A DNA stretch of 64,000 nucleotides, taken from Streptomyces sp. SKN60 (GTDB lineage Bacteria; Actinomycetota; Actinomycetes; Streptomycetales; Streptomycetaceae). Position numbers and translations under genes: made by a program. The stretch lies in assembly GCF_026236535.1 (NCBI RefSeq), contig NZ_JAHTMW010000004.1, positions 124,001-188,000 on the forward strand. Reading direction: 5' to 3'. The notes under the pieces were generated by a model. That model worked only from the letters and a program-made list of their open reading frames with translations. It was not told the origin of the DNA and did not search any database. Positions 43,319 through 51,414 of the stretch are shown here, piece after piece (the stretch's first letter is position 1; every line of letters begins with the position of its first letter).

Positions 43319-43715
43319 CTGGCACGGCCCGTTGTCCTCGCTCCAGGCCAACCTGGACGACGTCTCCGCCCGGTACGGCAAGAAGGTGATGGTCGTGGAG
43401 ACGGCCTATCCGTTCCGCCTGGACAGCGAGGACGGCCACGAGAACATCATCGACACGACCGCCGAGCTCGTCTCCGGCTACCCGGCGGGCGCAGCGGGCC
43501 AGTCGGCGTGGCTGCGGGACGTCATGAGCGTGGTCGAGGCGGTCCCGGGCGGCCGCGGCCTCGGCGTCGTCCACTGGGAGCCGACGTGGACGGCGGTCGC
43601 CGGGAACGGCTGGGACCCGGCCGACCCCGCGTCCGGCAACGGCTGGGAGAACCAGGCGCTGTTCGACTACGCCGACCGGCTCCTTCCGGCGGCGGGCCGG
43701 CTCGCCCACCGCTGA
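43317..43715 (+). pseudogene. GH53 arabinogalactan endo-beta-1,4-galactanase, C-terminal remnant
   Basis: About 132 residues remaining of a secreted galactanase of some 350 or more. YWHGPLSSLQANLDDVSARYGKKVMVVETAYPFRLDSEDGHENI fits the region around the nucleophile Glu of GH53 (VVETAYPF), and the end VVHWEPTWTAVAGNGWDPADPASGNGWENQALFDYADR matches the family's C-terminus. Signal peptide, the acid/base Glu and most of the barrel are lost, so the product is inactive. No native start codon or ribosome site is present. A terminator follows at 43734-43761. Confidence 0.88.
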
Positions 43716-43733
43716 CGGGCCTCCCGCGGGGCC

Positions 43734-43761
43734 GGTGCCGCCGCTCTTCGGCGGCGGCACC
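43734..43761. terminator. 10-bp stem hairpin, bidirectional terminator
   Basis: GGTGCCGCCG (43734-43743) pairs exactly with CGGCGGCACC (43752-43761) around an 8-base loop. It lies between the 3' end of the galactanase remnant and the 3' end of the leftward multicopper oxidase, so it serves both. Confidence 0.85.
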
Positions 43762-43780
43762 GCCCGGGAGCCGAGCGCTG

Positions 43781-45295
43781 CTACTTCACATAGCCGAGGA
43801 CGGTCATCATCCCGGACTCGGCGTGGTAGACGTTGTGGCAGTGGACCATCCACAGGCCCGGGTTGTCGGCGTCGAAGTCGACTTCGAGGCGCTGCCCCGG
43901 CAGCACGATCGAGGTGTCCTTGCGCGCGCCGCCGTCGGCGAGTGCGTAGGTGTGGCCGTGCAGGTGCAGGGGGTGCCACATCGTGGTGCGGTTCACGAAG
44001 GCCAGCCGGACACGCTCGCCCGAGCGGACGGGGTGGCGCTGGGCGGGGTCGTACGTCGTGCCGTTGATGGCCCAGTCGTATTGCGTCATCGAGCCGGTGA
44101 GCCTGAACTCGATGGTGCGGTCGGGCCGGCGCGCCTCCAGGCGGACGGACTCCGCGGCCTTGAGCCGGCCGCCGTGCACGACCTCGCCGTCGAGCTCCTT
44201 CGGGCGTACGGAGGCGGTGGGCGCGGCTCCGCCGGCGGTGCGCAGAACAGCGAGGGCGGTGCGGCGCTTGCCTTCGGCGAGTGCGGTCAGCGGGAAGGCA
44301 CCGCTGCCGACGGTGACGAGGGCGTCGACACGCTCGCCCATCCCGAGCAGCAGCGCGTCCGTCTGCGCGTGCCGGACCGGGAAGCCGTCGGTGTGGGTGA
44401 CCGTGAGCCTGTGGCCGCCGAGCGCGATCCGGAAGGCGGTGTCGCCGCCGGCGTTGATGATCCGCAGCCGGATGCGGTCGCCGGGCTTCGCGGTGAAGGT
44501 CTGCGGGTTCTGCGGCGTACGGCCGTTGATCAGGTAGTGCGGGTATCCGACGTCTCCGGCGTCGCCGCCGAGGAGCTCGCTGGTCGCGCCCATGAGCATG
44601 CGGGAGGGGCCGCCTGATCCGCTCGCGCCCATGGCGCCGTGGTCCATGCCGCCCATGCCCTTGCCGAGCTCGGCGAGGACGGCGTCGGGGGTGGAGCCGT
44701 CGACGCCGTCGACCCAGTCGTCGAGGACGATCACCCACTCCTTGTCGTACGCCAGGGGCTCCCTGGGGTCTTCGACGATCAGCGGCGCGTACAGGCCGCG
44801 GTCCTGCTGGACGCCGGAGTGCGGGTGGAACCAGTACGTGCCGGGGTGGGTGACGGCGAAGCGGTACGTGAAGGAGCCGCCGGGCCTGATGTCGCGCTGG
44901 GTGAGGCCGGGCACGCCGTCCATGTCGTTGCGCAGCGCGAGTCCGTGCCAGTGGATGCTCGTGGCCCGGGGCAGGTGGTTGGCCAGGGTGGGCGCGAGGG
45001 TGTCGCCCGCGGTGACCCGCACCACCTTGCCGGGGAGCTGGTCCCCGTACGCCCAGGTGCGGACCGTGCGTCCGCCGCCGAGGTCGATCGGGGTCTCGAC
45101 GGCGGTCAGCCGCACCTTGCGCTCGGGGCCGGGCTTGCGGAGTGCTTCGGCCGCCCCGATCTCCTTGCTGTCGGGGGTGAGGTAGTCGGGGGCGGGCTGC
45201 GTGGCGGAGCCGCCGGTGGAACAGGCGGTGAGGAGGCCGGCGCCGGCGGCGGCGAGTCCGGCGCCGAGGACGGTACGGCGGGTGGGTCGGGACAT
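43781..45295 (-). CDS. Multicopper oxidase, exported
   Basis: A 504-residue three-cupredoxin-domain copper oxidase of the CueO/laccase type, likely oxidising Cu(I) or phenolics at the cell surface. A twin-Arg signal TRRTVLGAGLAAAGAGLLTACS carries a lipobox-like LTAC, so it may be a Tat-exported lipoprotein. Copper ligands appear in HWHGLALRNDMDGVPG, YWFHPHSGVQ, MWHPLHLHGHTYAL and HCHNVYHAESGMM. A short Met/His-rich stretch (GKGMGGMDHGAMG) resembles the methionine-rich region of CueO. Second gene downstream of the DUF6153 gene (76 bases); both are probably under the CsoR-like site at 45811-45829. Confidence 0.93.
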   Translation of the reverse strand: MSRPTRRTVLGAGLAAAGAGLLTACSTGGSATQPAPDYLTPDSKEIGAAEALRKPGPERKVRLTAVETPIDLGGGRTVRTWAYGDQLPGKVVRVTAGDTLAPTLANHLPRATSIHWHGLALRNDMDGVPGLTQRDIRPGGSFTYRFAVTHPGTYWFHPHSGVQQDRGLYAPLIVEDPREPLAYDKEWVIVLDDWVDGVDGSTPDAVLAELGKGMGGMDHGAMGASGSGGPSRMLMGATSELLGGDAGDVGYPHYLINGRTPQNPQTFTAKPGDRIRLRIINAGGDTAFRIALGGHRLTVTHTDGFPVRHAQTDALLLGMGERVDALVTVGSGAFPLTALAEGKRRTALAVLRTAGGAAPTASVRPKELDGEVVHGGRLKAAESVRLEARRPDRTIEFRLTGSMTQYDWAINGTTYDPAQRHPVRSGERVRLAFVNRTTMWHPLHLHGHTYALADGGARKDTSIVLPGQRLEVDFDADNPGLWMVHCHNVYHAESGMMTVLGYVK

Positions 45296-45371
45296 GTTCG
45301 TGGAACCTCTTGACGTGGTCGTGGCATGCAGAAGACGGCGTTCCGCTCGTGGCGAGGAGCGGCGGCGCGTG

Positions 45372-45782
45372 CTATCTGCGCGACAACGACAGGAGCGTCA
45401 GCAGCGACCCGGGCGGGGCAGGTGGCGGGATCGCGCGGAGCGCGTACGCGAGCCGGGTCGAGGGCGGCGGCACGTCGAGGGTGAACGGGCGCCTCCGGGC
45501 GGCCCCCTTCAGGAGCAGGGCCCCGATGCCGGCGCCGAGCACGGCGAGGCAGACGGCGGCGGCCTCGGCCCCGTGGGCGGGTGCGGGGTGCGTCGAGTGA
45601 GACGACGGGGCGACACTGCTCGACCGCTCCGCCGTCATGTGCGTGGCGTGCTGCTCGGCAGGGCCGGGGCCGGAATGTTCGCCGGGGTGGCCGAGGGCGT
45701 GCATCAGCACGACGCCGAAGAGCAGCGCGACGGCGAGCAGACAACGGCCCACCCATGGCGCGGTGCTCCGGCGTGCTGTCAC
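45372..45782 (-). CDS. DUF6153-type membrane protein, His-rich
   Basis: A 136-residue protein with two hydrophobic segments (about 12-30 and 73-92) and a His-rich loop between them (HALGHPGEHSGPGPAEQHATHMTAE, HSTHPAPAHG). This matches small actinobacterial membrane proteins annotated DUF6153 that often stand beside copper genes. It probably binds or senses copper at the outer face of the membrane, which is inference. ATG 45782 is directly behind the CsoR-like promoter and upstream of the multicopper oxidase. Confidence 0.75.
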   Translation of the reverse strand: MTARRSTAPWVGRCLLAVALLFGVVLMHALGHPGEHSGPGPAEQHATHMTAERSSSVAPSSHSTHPAPAHGAEAAAVCLAVLGAGIGALLLKGAARRRPFTLDVPPPSTRLAYALRAIPPPAPPGSLLTLLSLSRR

Positions 45783-45810
45783 TTCGATCTCCGTCCTCGA
45801 CCCACCGGAT

Positions 45811-45829
45811 TATACGGGGTAGGGGTATA
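45811..45829. promoter_or_regulatory. CsoR-like copper operator
   Basis: TATACGGGGTAGGGGTATA reads on this strand; TATAC/GTATA outer arms are perfectly inverted with a G-rich centre, similar to the TATACCCC-type sites bound by the copper repressor CsoR. It lies 29 bases upstream of the DUF6153 start (leftward), ahead of the multicopper oxidase. A csoR gene is not in this window. Confidence 0.7.
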
Positions 45830-45901
45830 TCCAGGCGCACCAGCTGATTCCGGCGCAGAAGTCTCTTGTGCCCCCGGCCCGCCTCCACTGGGCTGTCCCC
45901 C

Positions 45902-47521
45902 ATGAAGAGGAAGAGAAGCGTTGCGGCGGTGACCGCGGCTCTGACCGTGGCGCCCCTTCTGATGGCGGGTGCGCCGGGGCAGCGGGCGGCGGCCGCCGAG
46001 GCCGGTGCCGGTGGTGCCCCGTCCGGCGTCGCGTCGGCGACCCTGCGCGGGGTGGACCTGGACACGGTGACCATCCCCGAGTTGCAGGCCCGCATGAAGC
46101 GCGGGTCCCTGACCTCGGCGGAGCTGACCCGGGCGTACCTGCGCCGGATCGAGACGGTCGACCCGAAGATCAACGCGGTGCTCCGGACCAGCCCCACCGC
46201 CCTGGACCAGGCGCGCGCCAGTGATGTCAGGCATCGCCTCGGGAAGGTCCGCGGCCCGCTCGACGGCATCCCCGTCCTGCTCAAGGACAATGTGAACACC
46301 CGCGACATGCCGACGACGGCCGGGTCGCTGGCACTGGCCGGAAGCCCGCCGGTCCGGGACGCGGAGCTGGTGACGAGGCTGCGTGCGGCGGGAGCCGTGA
46401 TCCTGGGCAAGGCCAATCTGTCCGAGTGGGCCAACTTCCGTGCGGCCAAGCCGACGTCGGGCTGGTCGGCGGTGGGCGGGCAGACCCGCAACCCGTACGT
46501 CCTCGACCGCAATCCCTGCGGATCGTCCGCCGGTTCGGCCGCCGCGCTCGCCGCCTCGCTGGCGCAGGTGGCGATCGGCACCGAGACGGACGGCTCCATC
46601 GTGTGTCCGGCCGGGATGAACGGGATCGTCGGCCACAAGCCCAGCCTCGGCCTGGTCAGCCGGTCCGGCGTCGTCCCGATCTCCGCCGAGCAGGACACGG
46701 CCGGCCCCATGGCACGCAATGTCGTCGACACGGCGATCACCCTGTCGGTGCTCAGCGGCGGCCATGACGCCGGGACCGCAGAGGCCGTGGACGCGGCCGC
46801 GGGTCCGGGTGGTCTGCGCGGCAAGCGGATCGGCCTCTGGCGGCTCCCCTCGCTCGGCGCCGACGTGGACGCCCTGATGACCCGGACCGCGGCCCGGCTG
46901 CGGGCCGCCGGGGCGCAGGTCGTCGAGGTGACGCCGCCGTACCAGGCCCGGCTGGCCGAGCTGGAGTTCCCGGCCCTGCTGAGCGAGTTCCACCGGGACA
47001 TCGACGCCTACCTCGCCACCCGCAACGGGCCGCGCGACCTCGCCGCGCTGATCGAGTTCAACCGCGCGCACCCGGCCGAGCGGACCTGTTTCGCCGGTCA
47101 GGAACTCTTCGAGCAGGCGCTGGCCGCGCCGCCGGTCACGGACCCGGGCTATCAGGCCATGCGCGCCGAGCTGAAGGATCTGTCCCGGCGGTCCATCGAC
47201 GAGACGATGGCCGCCCATGACCTGGACGCCATCGCCTCCCCGGCGAACCCGCCCGCCTGGACGACCGACTGCGCCCGGGGCGACAACGACGTGATCCCCT
47301 CCTCCACCCCGGCCGCCGTGTCCGGCTACCCCTCGCTGTCCGTGCCCGCCGGGTTCGTCGGCGAGTTGCCGGTCGGCCTGCTCCTGATGGCCGGCGACCA
47401 CCAGGACGCGGCGCTGCTGTCGCTGGGTGCGGCGGTGGAGCAGCGCCTGGACACGTGGCGCGCGCCCCGGTACCTGCCGTCGGTGACGTCCGGCACCAAC
47501 GGCTCCGGCACCACCGGCTAG
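45902..47521 (+). CDS. Secreted amidase (amidase signature family)
   Basis: A 539-residue enzyme with an N-terminal signal peptide (residues 1-33, Lys/Arg then a hydrophobic core ending RAAAAEA). The Ser-cis-Ser-Lys triad is visible: Lys in VLLKDNVNTRD, the cis-Ser in NPCGSSAGSAAALAA and the nucleophile Ser in ETDGSIVCPAG. It hydrolyses an amide bond; the natural substrate is unknown. Length is typical. ATG 45902 with a poor ribosome site (CCCC upstream). It is divergent from the DUF6153 gene and convergent to none; Hsp20 follows 107 bases later. Confidence 0.9.
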   Translation: MKRKRSVAAVTAALTVAPLLMAGAPGQRAAAAEAGAGGAPSGVASATLRGVDLDTVTIPELQARMKRGSLTSAELTRAYLRRIETVDPKINAVLRTSPTALDQARASDVRHRLGKVRGPLDGIPVLLKDNVNTRDMPTTAGSLALAGSPPVRDAELVTRLRAAGAVILGKANLSEWANFRAAKPTSGWSAVGGQTRNPYVLDRNPCGSSAGSAAALAASLAQVAIGTETDGSIVCPAGMNGIVGHKPSLGLVSRSGVVPISAEQDTAGPMARNVVDTAITLSVLSGGHDAGTAEAVDAAAGPGGLRGKRIGLWRLPSLGADVDALMTRTAARLRAAGAQVVEVTPPYQARLAELEFPALLSEFHRDIDAYLATRNGPRDLAALIEFNRAHPAERTCFAGQELFEQALAAPPVTDPGYQAMRAELKDLSRRSIDETMAAHDLDAIASPANPPAWTTDCARGDNDVIPSSTPAAVSGYPSLSVPAGFVGELPVGLLLMAGDHQDAALLSLGAAVEQRLDTWRAPRYLPSVTSGTNGSGTTG

Positions 47522-47628
47522 GCGGCGGGTCGCAGGGGGCGGCCGGCCGCATGGCTGGGCGGGGCGCGGGCAGTCGCCGAACGGAAGAGTGTGCGCGGCG
47601 CGCGCGCAGCAGATCGAGGGAAGTGGAG

Positions 47629-48129
47629 ATGGCCATGAACTTCCCGGTTCGACGCGGCACCGGCGGCGGACTCATGCCTCGCCCCGTCTGGGGCACGTGG
47701 GATCCCTGGCGGGACTTCGAGGACATGTGGAGCCAGATGGGCCGATACCTGGAGCAGGCCGCAGGGCCCGGCATGACGATGGCCGAGCGAGGCGGCTGGA
47801 CGCCGACCGCCGAGATGAACGAGACCGACGACGCCTACGTCATCAAGGCCGAGATGCCCGGCATTCCCCGTGACGACATCGACGTGGAGCTCAAGGGGAA
47901 CGAGCTGTGCATCACCGGCGAGATGGACGAGAAGTCCGAAGGCAAGATGCTCACCCGGCGCAAGGGCTCCTTCTCCTACCGGGCGAGTCTCCCGGGCAGC
48001 ATCGACAGTGAGCACGTCGAGGCCGACCTCGACGAGGGCATCCTGACCGTACGGGTGCCCAAGTCCGAGGCGGCTCGGCCGTACAAGATCCGTGTCACGG
48101 GCAACGGCGGTGAGAGCAAGGCCGCGTAA
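47629..48129 (+). CDS. Hsp20-family small heat-shock protein
   Basis: A 166-residue chaperone that holds unfolding proteins. The alpha-crystallin domain (about 55-150) is recognisable: AEMNETDDAYVIKAEMPGIPRDDIDVELKGNELCITGEM, RRKGSFSYRASLPGSIDSEHVEADLDEGILTVRVPKSEAARP. Its N-terminal arm is aromatic and Met-rich (WGTWDPWRDFEDMWSQM). ATG is preceded by GAGGGAAGTGGAG. No CIRCE, HspR or HrcA-type site was seen upstream. A strong palindromic terminator follows. Confidence 0.92.
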   Translation: MAMNFPVRRGTGGGLMPRPVWGTWDPWRDFEDMWSQMGRYLEQAAGPGMTMAERGGWTPTAEMNETDDAYVIKAEMPGIPRDDIDVELKGNELCITGEMDEKSEGKMLTRRKGSFSYRASLPGSIDSEHVEADLDEGILTVRVPKSEAARPYKIRVTGNGGESKAA

Positions 48130-48143
48130 GCACGTGCGGCACT

Positions 48144-48193
48144 GATCCCGGACAACAGATCCCCGGACGATCCCGGACAACAGATCCCCGGAC
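48144..48193. repeat. 25-bp perfect tandem duplication
   Basis: A 25-base unit starting GATCCCGGACAACAGATC is repeated exactly at 48144-48168 and 48169-48193, directly after the Hsp20 stop and running into the terminator palindrome. It likely arose by slippage. It carries no coding signal. Confidence 0.9.
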
Positions 48194-48234
48194 GCCGGTG
48201 GGCCCCCTCGCGAGGGGGCCCACCGGCGTCCGGG
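48187..48234. terminator. 48-bp perfect palindrome, terminator
   Basis: The arms 48187-48210 and 48211-48234 are exact reverse complements with no loop (24 bp each). It lies between the convergent Hsp20 gene and the leftward DUF6213-like gene, so it acts as a terminator both ways; arm length is far above the usual Streptomyces terminator. Confidence 0.9.
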
Positions 48235-48245
48235 ATCCGGCGTGG

Positions 48246-48542
48246 TCAGTCCTCGGCGTCTCCCTCCGCGCCTTCCGCGTCTTCCGCGTCGTCTTCTTCC
48301 ACGGCCTTGGGTTCCACGTCCTTGGGCGGCAGCAGCGCGATGCACTCGGCGTCGATCTGGTCGGCCACCTCCATGAGCCCGTTCGCGAGGGTGAGGACGG
48401 TGGCCGGATCGTAGTCCGTCTCTCCCCGGTCCGTGGCCTGCAGCCAGACGGCCGCGACGTGCCGCAGCAGCGCGGTCATCTGGTCCGCCCGGACGAGAAG
48501 ATGCCCGCCCGAGAGGAGGAGGAAGGGGGACGAGGCCGTCAT
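48246..48542 (-). CDS. DUF6213-like small protein with acidic tail
   Basis: A 98-residue protein. The core FLLLSGGHLLVRADQMTALLRHVAAVWLQATDRGETDYDPATVLTLANGLMEVADQIDAECIALL is close to a small actinobacterial family that I recall as DUF6213, often next to Vms1-like or gas-vesicle-type genes. The last 25 residues are very rich in Asp/Glu (EEDDAEDAEGAEGDAED). Function unknown. ATG 48542 is preceded by GGAGG. It follows the Vms1-like gene by 65 bases, likely the last gene of that unit. Confidence 0.65.
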   Translation of the reverse strand: MTASSPFLLLSGGHLLVRADQMTALLRHVAAVWLQATDRGETDYDPATVLTLANGLMEVADQIDAECIALLPPKDVEPKAVEEDDAEDAEGAEGDAED

Positions 48543-48607
48543 GACGCCTCCAGGACGAGTGGGCGGATGGACGGATGGGCTATGGAACGGATCGGCGGCG
48601 GGACGGA

Positions 48608-49810
48608 TCAGCGGTCGGCCGTCGCCTCCGGCTCGCTGCGCGGCCAGCGCAGGATCGCTCCGATGCCTCCGGCGGGGCCGCCGTCCGAGCGGTCGCCCGG
48701 CACCATGACCGCCTCGGCGCCGGTCGTGGTCGCGCACAGCACCAGGGCGTCGTCGGCCCGGACCGGACGCGGCTGGGCGGTGCCCGGCGCGGCGGCGGCC
48801 TCGGTACGCCGTACGGCCAGCTGGTCCGGTTCGTCGCCGAGCCAGACCTCCCGGCCGGTGTCCGCGCCCGCCAGGTTGATCAGCAGGGCGTCGACCCGGT
48901 GCTGCCGGGCGGCGTCGGTCACCGCGGGGACGCCCTCGACCGAGGTGACGTGCCGGCCGCTGTCGTCCCGGCCGGCGCGGAAGCGGTCGAGCACGGCCTC
49001 GGTGTGCCGAGCCGCGATCTCCAGACGCGCGGCTTCCACATCGGCCGCGAGCAGGGCCGTTTCGGCGCCCGCGGCGCGCCCGCCGTGGCCGCTGATCATG
49101 GTGATCTCCCGCAGTTCCTCGGGCAACTGCTCGCGTACGGCGTGGCATTCGCGCGCGCCGCCGGCGAGCATGATCAGCTGCGCGCCGGACTCGCGGCAGA
49201 CGCCGGCCAGTTCGCGGGCGGTCAGTGCCGCGTTCTCCTGCCAGGTGTTCTCGACGGCGGCCTCGAAGTGGATGGCCGACCAGTCCCCGGAGGCGGCGCT
49301 GTGCAGGGGCCAGTCGCGGCCGTCGACCGAGCCCTGCCGCTCACCCGCGTCGGCGTCCGCGCCCGCGTCCTTGCCCGTGCGGGCGGCCGTGCCGGCACCC
49401 GTACCGGTGCCGTACGTACGGTAGTCGGCTCCGCTCCGGTCGACGCGCGCGACGAGGCAGACGGGTTCCCGGCGGGCGGGGTCGAGGAGTGGTGTGACGC
49501 GGGGCAGTTCCGCCCAGAGGGCGGACGGTACGCCGGGCGCCCGGTCGAGGTGGCAGGTGACCGCGACGCGGCCGTCGGCGGCGAAGAGCGCGAGTCCCCG
49601 CTGCCCGGCCTCGGGACCGGCACGGTCCAGCTCCTCGCGCACCGCGCCGACGGTCCGCTCGTCCGCGCCCTGCTCCTCCAGGGACCGGCACAGCTCGCGC
49701 CACACGAGCTCACGGCGCTCCGCCGACGCCTCGTCGGGCGGCCCGGTCGTTGCGTACACGGACGCCCAGGGCCCTTCACGGGTCACGGGTTCCAGGAAGT
49801 CGAGCTTCAC
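48608..49810 (-). CDS. Vms1/eRF1-like (baeRF) peptidyl-tRNA release-type protein
   Basis: A 400-residue protein similar to the bacterial eRF1-like Vms1 group (e.g. mycobacterial Rv2629), which in eukaryotes releases nascent chains from stalled ribosomes. VKLDFLEPVTREGPWASVYATT, RRELVWRELCRSLEEQGAD, ATTTGAEAVMVPGDRSDGGPAGGIGAILRW near the end and the LAGGARECHAVREQLP stretch fit. The GTG at 49810 has GAGG eight bases upstream and gives the usual KLDFL start, which decides it over ATG 49816 and GTG 49819. It sits downstream of DUF5709. Actual release activity is unproven. Confidence 0.75.
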   Translation of the reverse strand: MKLDFLEPVTREGPWASVYATTGPPDEASAERRELVWRELCRSLEEQGADERTVGAVREELDRAGPEAGQRGLALFAADGRVAVTCHLDRAPGVPSALWAELPRVTPLLDPARREPVCLVARVDRSGADYRTYGTGTGAGTAARTGKDAGADADAGERQGSVDGRDWPLHSAASGDWSAIHFEAAVENTWQENAALTARELAGVCRESGAQLIMLAGGARECHAVREQLPEELREITMISGHGGRAAGAETALLAADVEAARLEIAARHTEAVLDRFRAGRDDSGRHVTSVEGVPAVTDAARQHRVDALLINLAGADTGREVWLGDEPDQLAVRRTEAAAAPGTAQPRPVRADDALVLCATTTGAEAVMVPGDRSDGGPAGGIGAILRWPRSEPEATADR

Positions 49811-49828
49811 CCTCATCACCTCAGTGCC

Positions 49829-50386
49829 TCAGTCCGCTGGTGGTGGCAGCGGCCGGTCCGCGCCGCCGTCGACCGCCGTCTCCCGGTGCATCGCCGCCTC
49901 CTCGGCGGCCGCCGCCCCGTCGTCGGGCCCGACGTCGCGTGCGGCGACCCGGCCCGGCACGGACGGGTCGGCCGGGACGATGCGCCCGGCACGGACGGCA
50001 CCGGATTCGGCGTCGAGCGGCTCGCCCTCCCCGCCGGGCACGTCACCGATGCCGTTGGCGTCGTCGGGTGTCACGTCCGGCTGCTCTTCCGCGAGCCGCT
50101 CGTCGAGGGACGCGCCCGCCCGCTGTTCGCCGGCGGTCGTACCGCTGCGGGTGACCGCGACCGGCCGGTCGGGCGGCGAGTAGCCCGGCTCTTCGGGCGC
50201 CTCGGTGGGTTCGACCCCTAGTGCGTTCTCCGGGTCGAACGGGTCGCTGGGCCGGTTGGAGGCGTCCGAGCCGGCCGGCTGGTACACATCGTCACCGCGC
50301 GGGCCCGTTCTTGTGGTGTGGGCCTCCGCCGGGGCTTCCGCCGGGGGCTCCGCATGATCCTTCGCGGAGTTCTGCGACGCGGTCAT
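49829..50386 (-). CDS. DUF5709 protein
   Basis: A 185-residue, highly acidic, probably disordered protein. GDDVYQPAGSDAS and DPENALGVEPTEAPEEPGYSPPDRPVAVT are the typical DUF5709 signature (Asp-Val-Tyr-Gln-Pro near the start and the GYSPP box). Function unknown; usually associated with stress genes in Streptomyces. Its ATG overlaps the stop of the small gene 50383-50565 (ATGA) and its stop lies 19 bases before the Vms1-like start, so the three form one operon. Confidence 0.8.
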   Translation of the reverse strand: MTASQNSAKDHAEPPAEAPAEAHTTRTGPRGDDVYQPAGSDASNRPSDPFDPENALGVEPTEAPEEPGYSPPDRPVAVTRSGTTAGEQRAGASLDERLAEEQPDVTPDDANGIGDVPGGEGEPLDAESGAVRAGRIVPADPSVPGRVAARDVGPDDGAAAAEEAAMHRETAVDGGADRPLPPPAD

Positions 50387-50565
50387 GGCTCTTCCTCGTC
50401 CTTCTCCTTCTCCGTGTAGGGCGGGGGCTCCACCATGGGTTCCGGCTCGCGCCAGTCCTCGGTCCGCGTCGGGTGTCCGGCGCGCATCTGGCCCTCGATC
50501 TCCTTCTTGCGTGCGTCGTCCAGGCGCGGCCCGGACTTGCTGCTGCCGCGTTGTGGCGTGGTCAT
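50383..50565 (-). CDS. Small charged hypothetical protein, 60 aa
   Basis: A 60-residue protein, MTTPQRGSSKSGPRLDDARKKE at its start, then an acidic, proline-rich C-terminus. No known family. It is Lys/Arg/Glu-rich and probably disordered. The start has GGAG six bases upstream. Its stop overlaps the DUF5709 start as ATGA, which is good evidence that it is a real gene and first in the operon that leads to the Vms1-like protein. Confidence 0.6.
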   Translation of the reverse strand: MTTPQRGSSKSGPRLDDARKKEIEGQMRAGHPTRTEDWREPEPMVEPPPYTEKEKDEEEP

Positions 50566-50836
50566 CTCGGTCTCCGGTGCTCGGTCGATCTCGGTGCGCT
50601 CGGCGCCCGCGGCGCCGCAGTGCCTTCCGTGACCGCGACTACCCGAACGGTGCCGATGAAATCGGCCCGTAGGCGGGGTCGAACCCGAGGGCGCGCAGGA
50701 CCCCTTTCGGCCCCGGATATCCCGGGGCGGATGCGTACACGCCGTCGGACGGGGTAGTCGCAGGCGTCCACCGAGAAATTCCGGGCGACGGAACGCGGAT
50801 GCGCCGCGCGCGGAACGCAGCCGGGAGGAGGAGACC

Positions 50837-51403
50837 ATGAGCATGGTGCAGGAGACGATCCGGGTGACCGCCCCGCTGCGCACGGTGTACGGCCAGTGGA
50901 CGCGGTTCGAGGAGTTTCCGCGCTTCATGGAGGGTGTCGAGGAAGTCCGGCAACTCGACGACCGCCTCTGCCACTGGCGTACCCGGGTGGCGGGGGTGAC
51001 CCGGGAGTTCGACACCGAGATCGTCGACCAGCTCCCCGACGAGCGCATCTCCTGGCGCACGGTGAGCGCGGGCGTGAAGCAGAAGGGCGTCGTCAGCTTC
51101 CGGCGCCTCGACGACGAGCACACGCGCGTGAGCCTGGCCATGGAGGTCGAGCCGCAGGGGATCATCGAGAAGGCCGGTGACGCCCTCGGCTTCCTGGAGG
51201 AACGGGTCCGCGGCGATCTGCAGCGCTTCAAGCGGTACGTCGAGGAGAGCGACGGCACCGACAGCGGCTGGCGCGGCCGGCTGCGGCCCGCCGACAGCAC
51301 GGGCGAGTCACCGGAACCGCCCGAGCCCCCTGAACCTCCCGAGCGCCCGGGCCCCTACCCGGGACCGCTCCCCGACGCCCCTCCCGGCGCGCCCCACATC
51401 TGA
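50837..51403 (+). CDS. SRPBCC / polyketide-cyclase-like protein
   Basis: A 188-residue protein of the START/SRPBCC fold, a hydrophobic-cavity family. Residues 1-150 show SMVQETIRVTAPLRTVYGQWTRFEEFPRFMEGVEEVRQLDDRLCHWRTRV and the long C-terminal helix AGDALGFLEERVRGDLQRFKRYVEE. The tail is Pro-rich (PEPPEPPEPPE). Similar stress-linked proteins are common in Streptomyces. ATG with GGAGGAG upstream. Followed 12 bases later by the SDR gene; probable operon with SDR and the RhoGDI-like gene. Confidence 0.85.
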   Translation: MSMVQETIRVTAPLRTVYGQWTRFEEFPRFMEGVEEVRQLDDRLCHWRTRVAGVTREFDTEIVDQLPDERISWRTVSAGVKQKGVVSFRRLDDEHTRVSLAMEVEPQGIIEKAGDALGFLEERVRGDLQRFKRYVEESDGTDSGWRGRLRPADSTGESPEPPEPPEPPERPGPYPGPLPDAPPGAPHI

Positions 51404-51414
51404 AGGGCCTGGTC

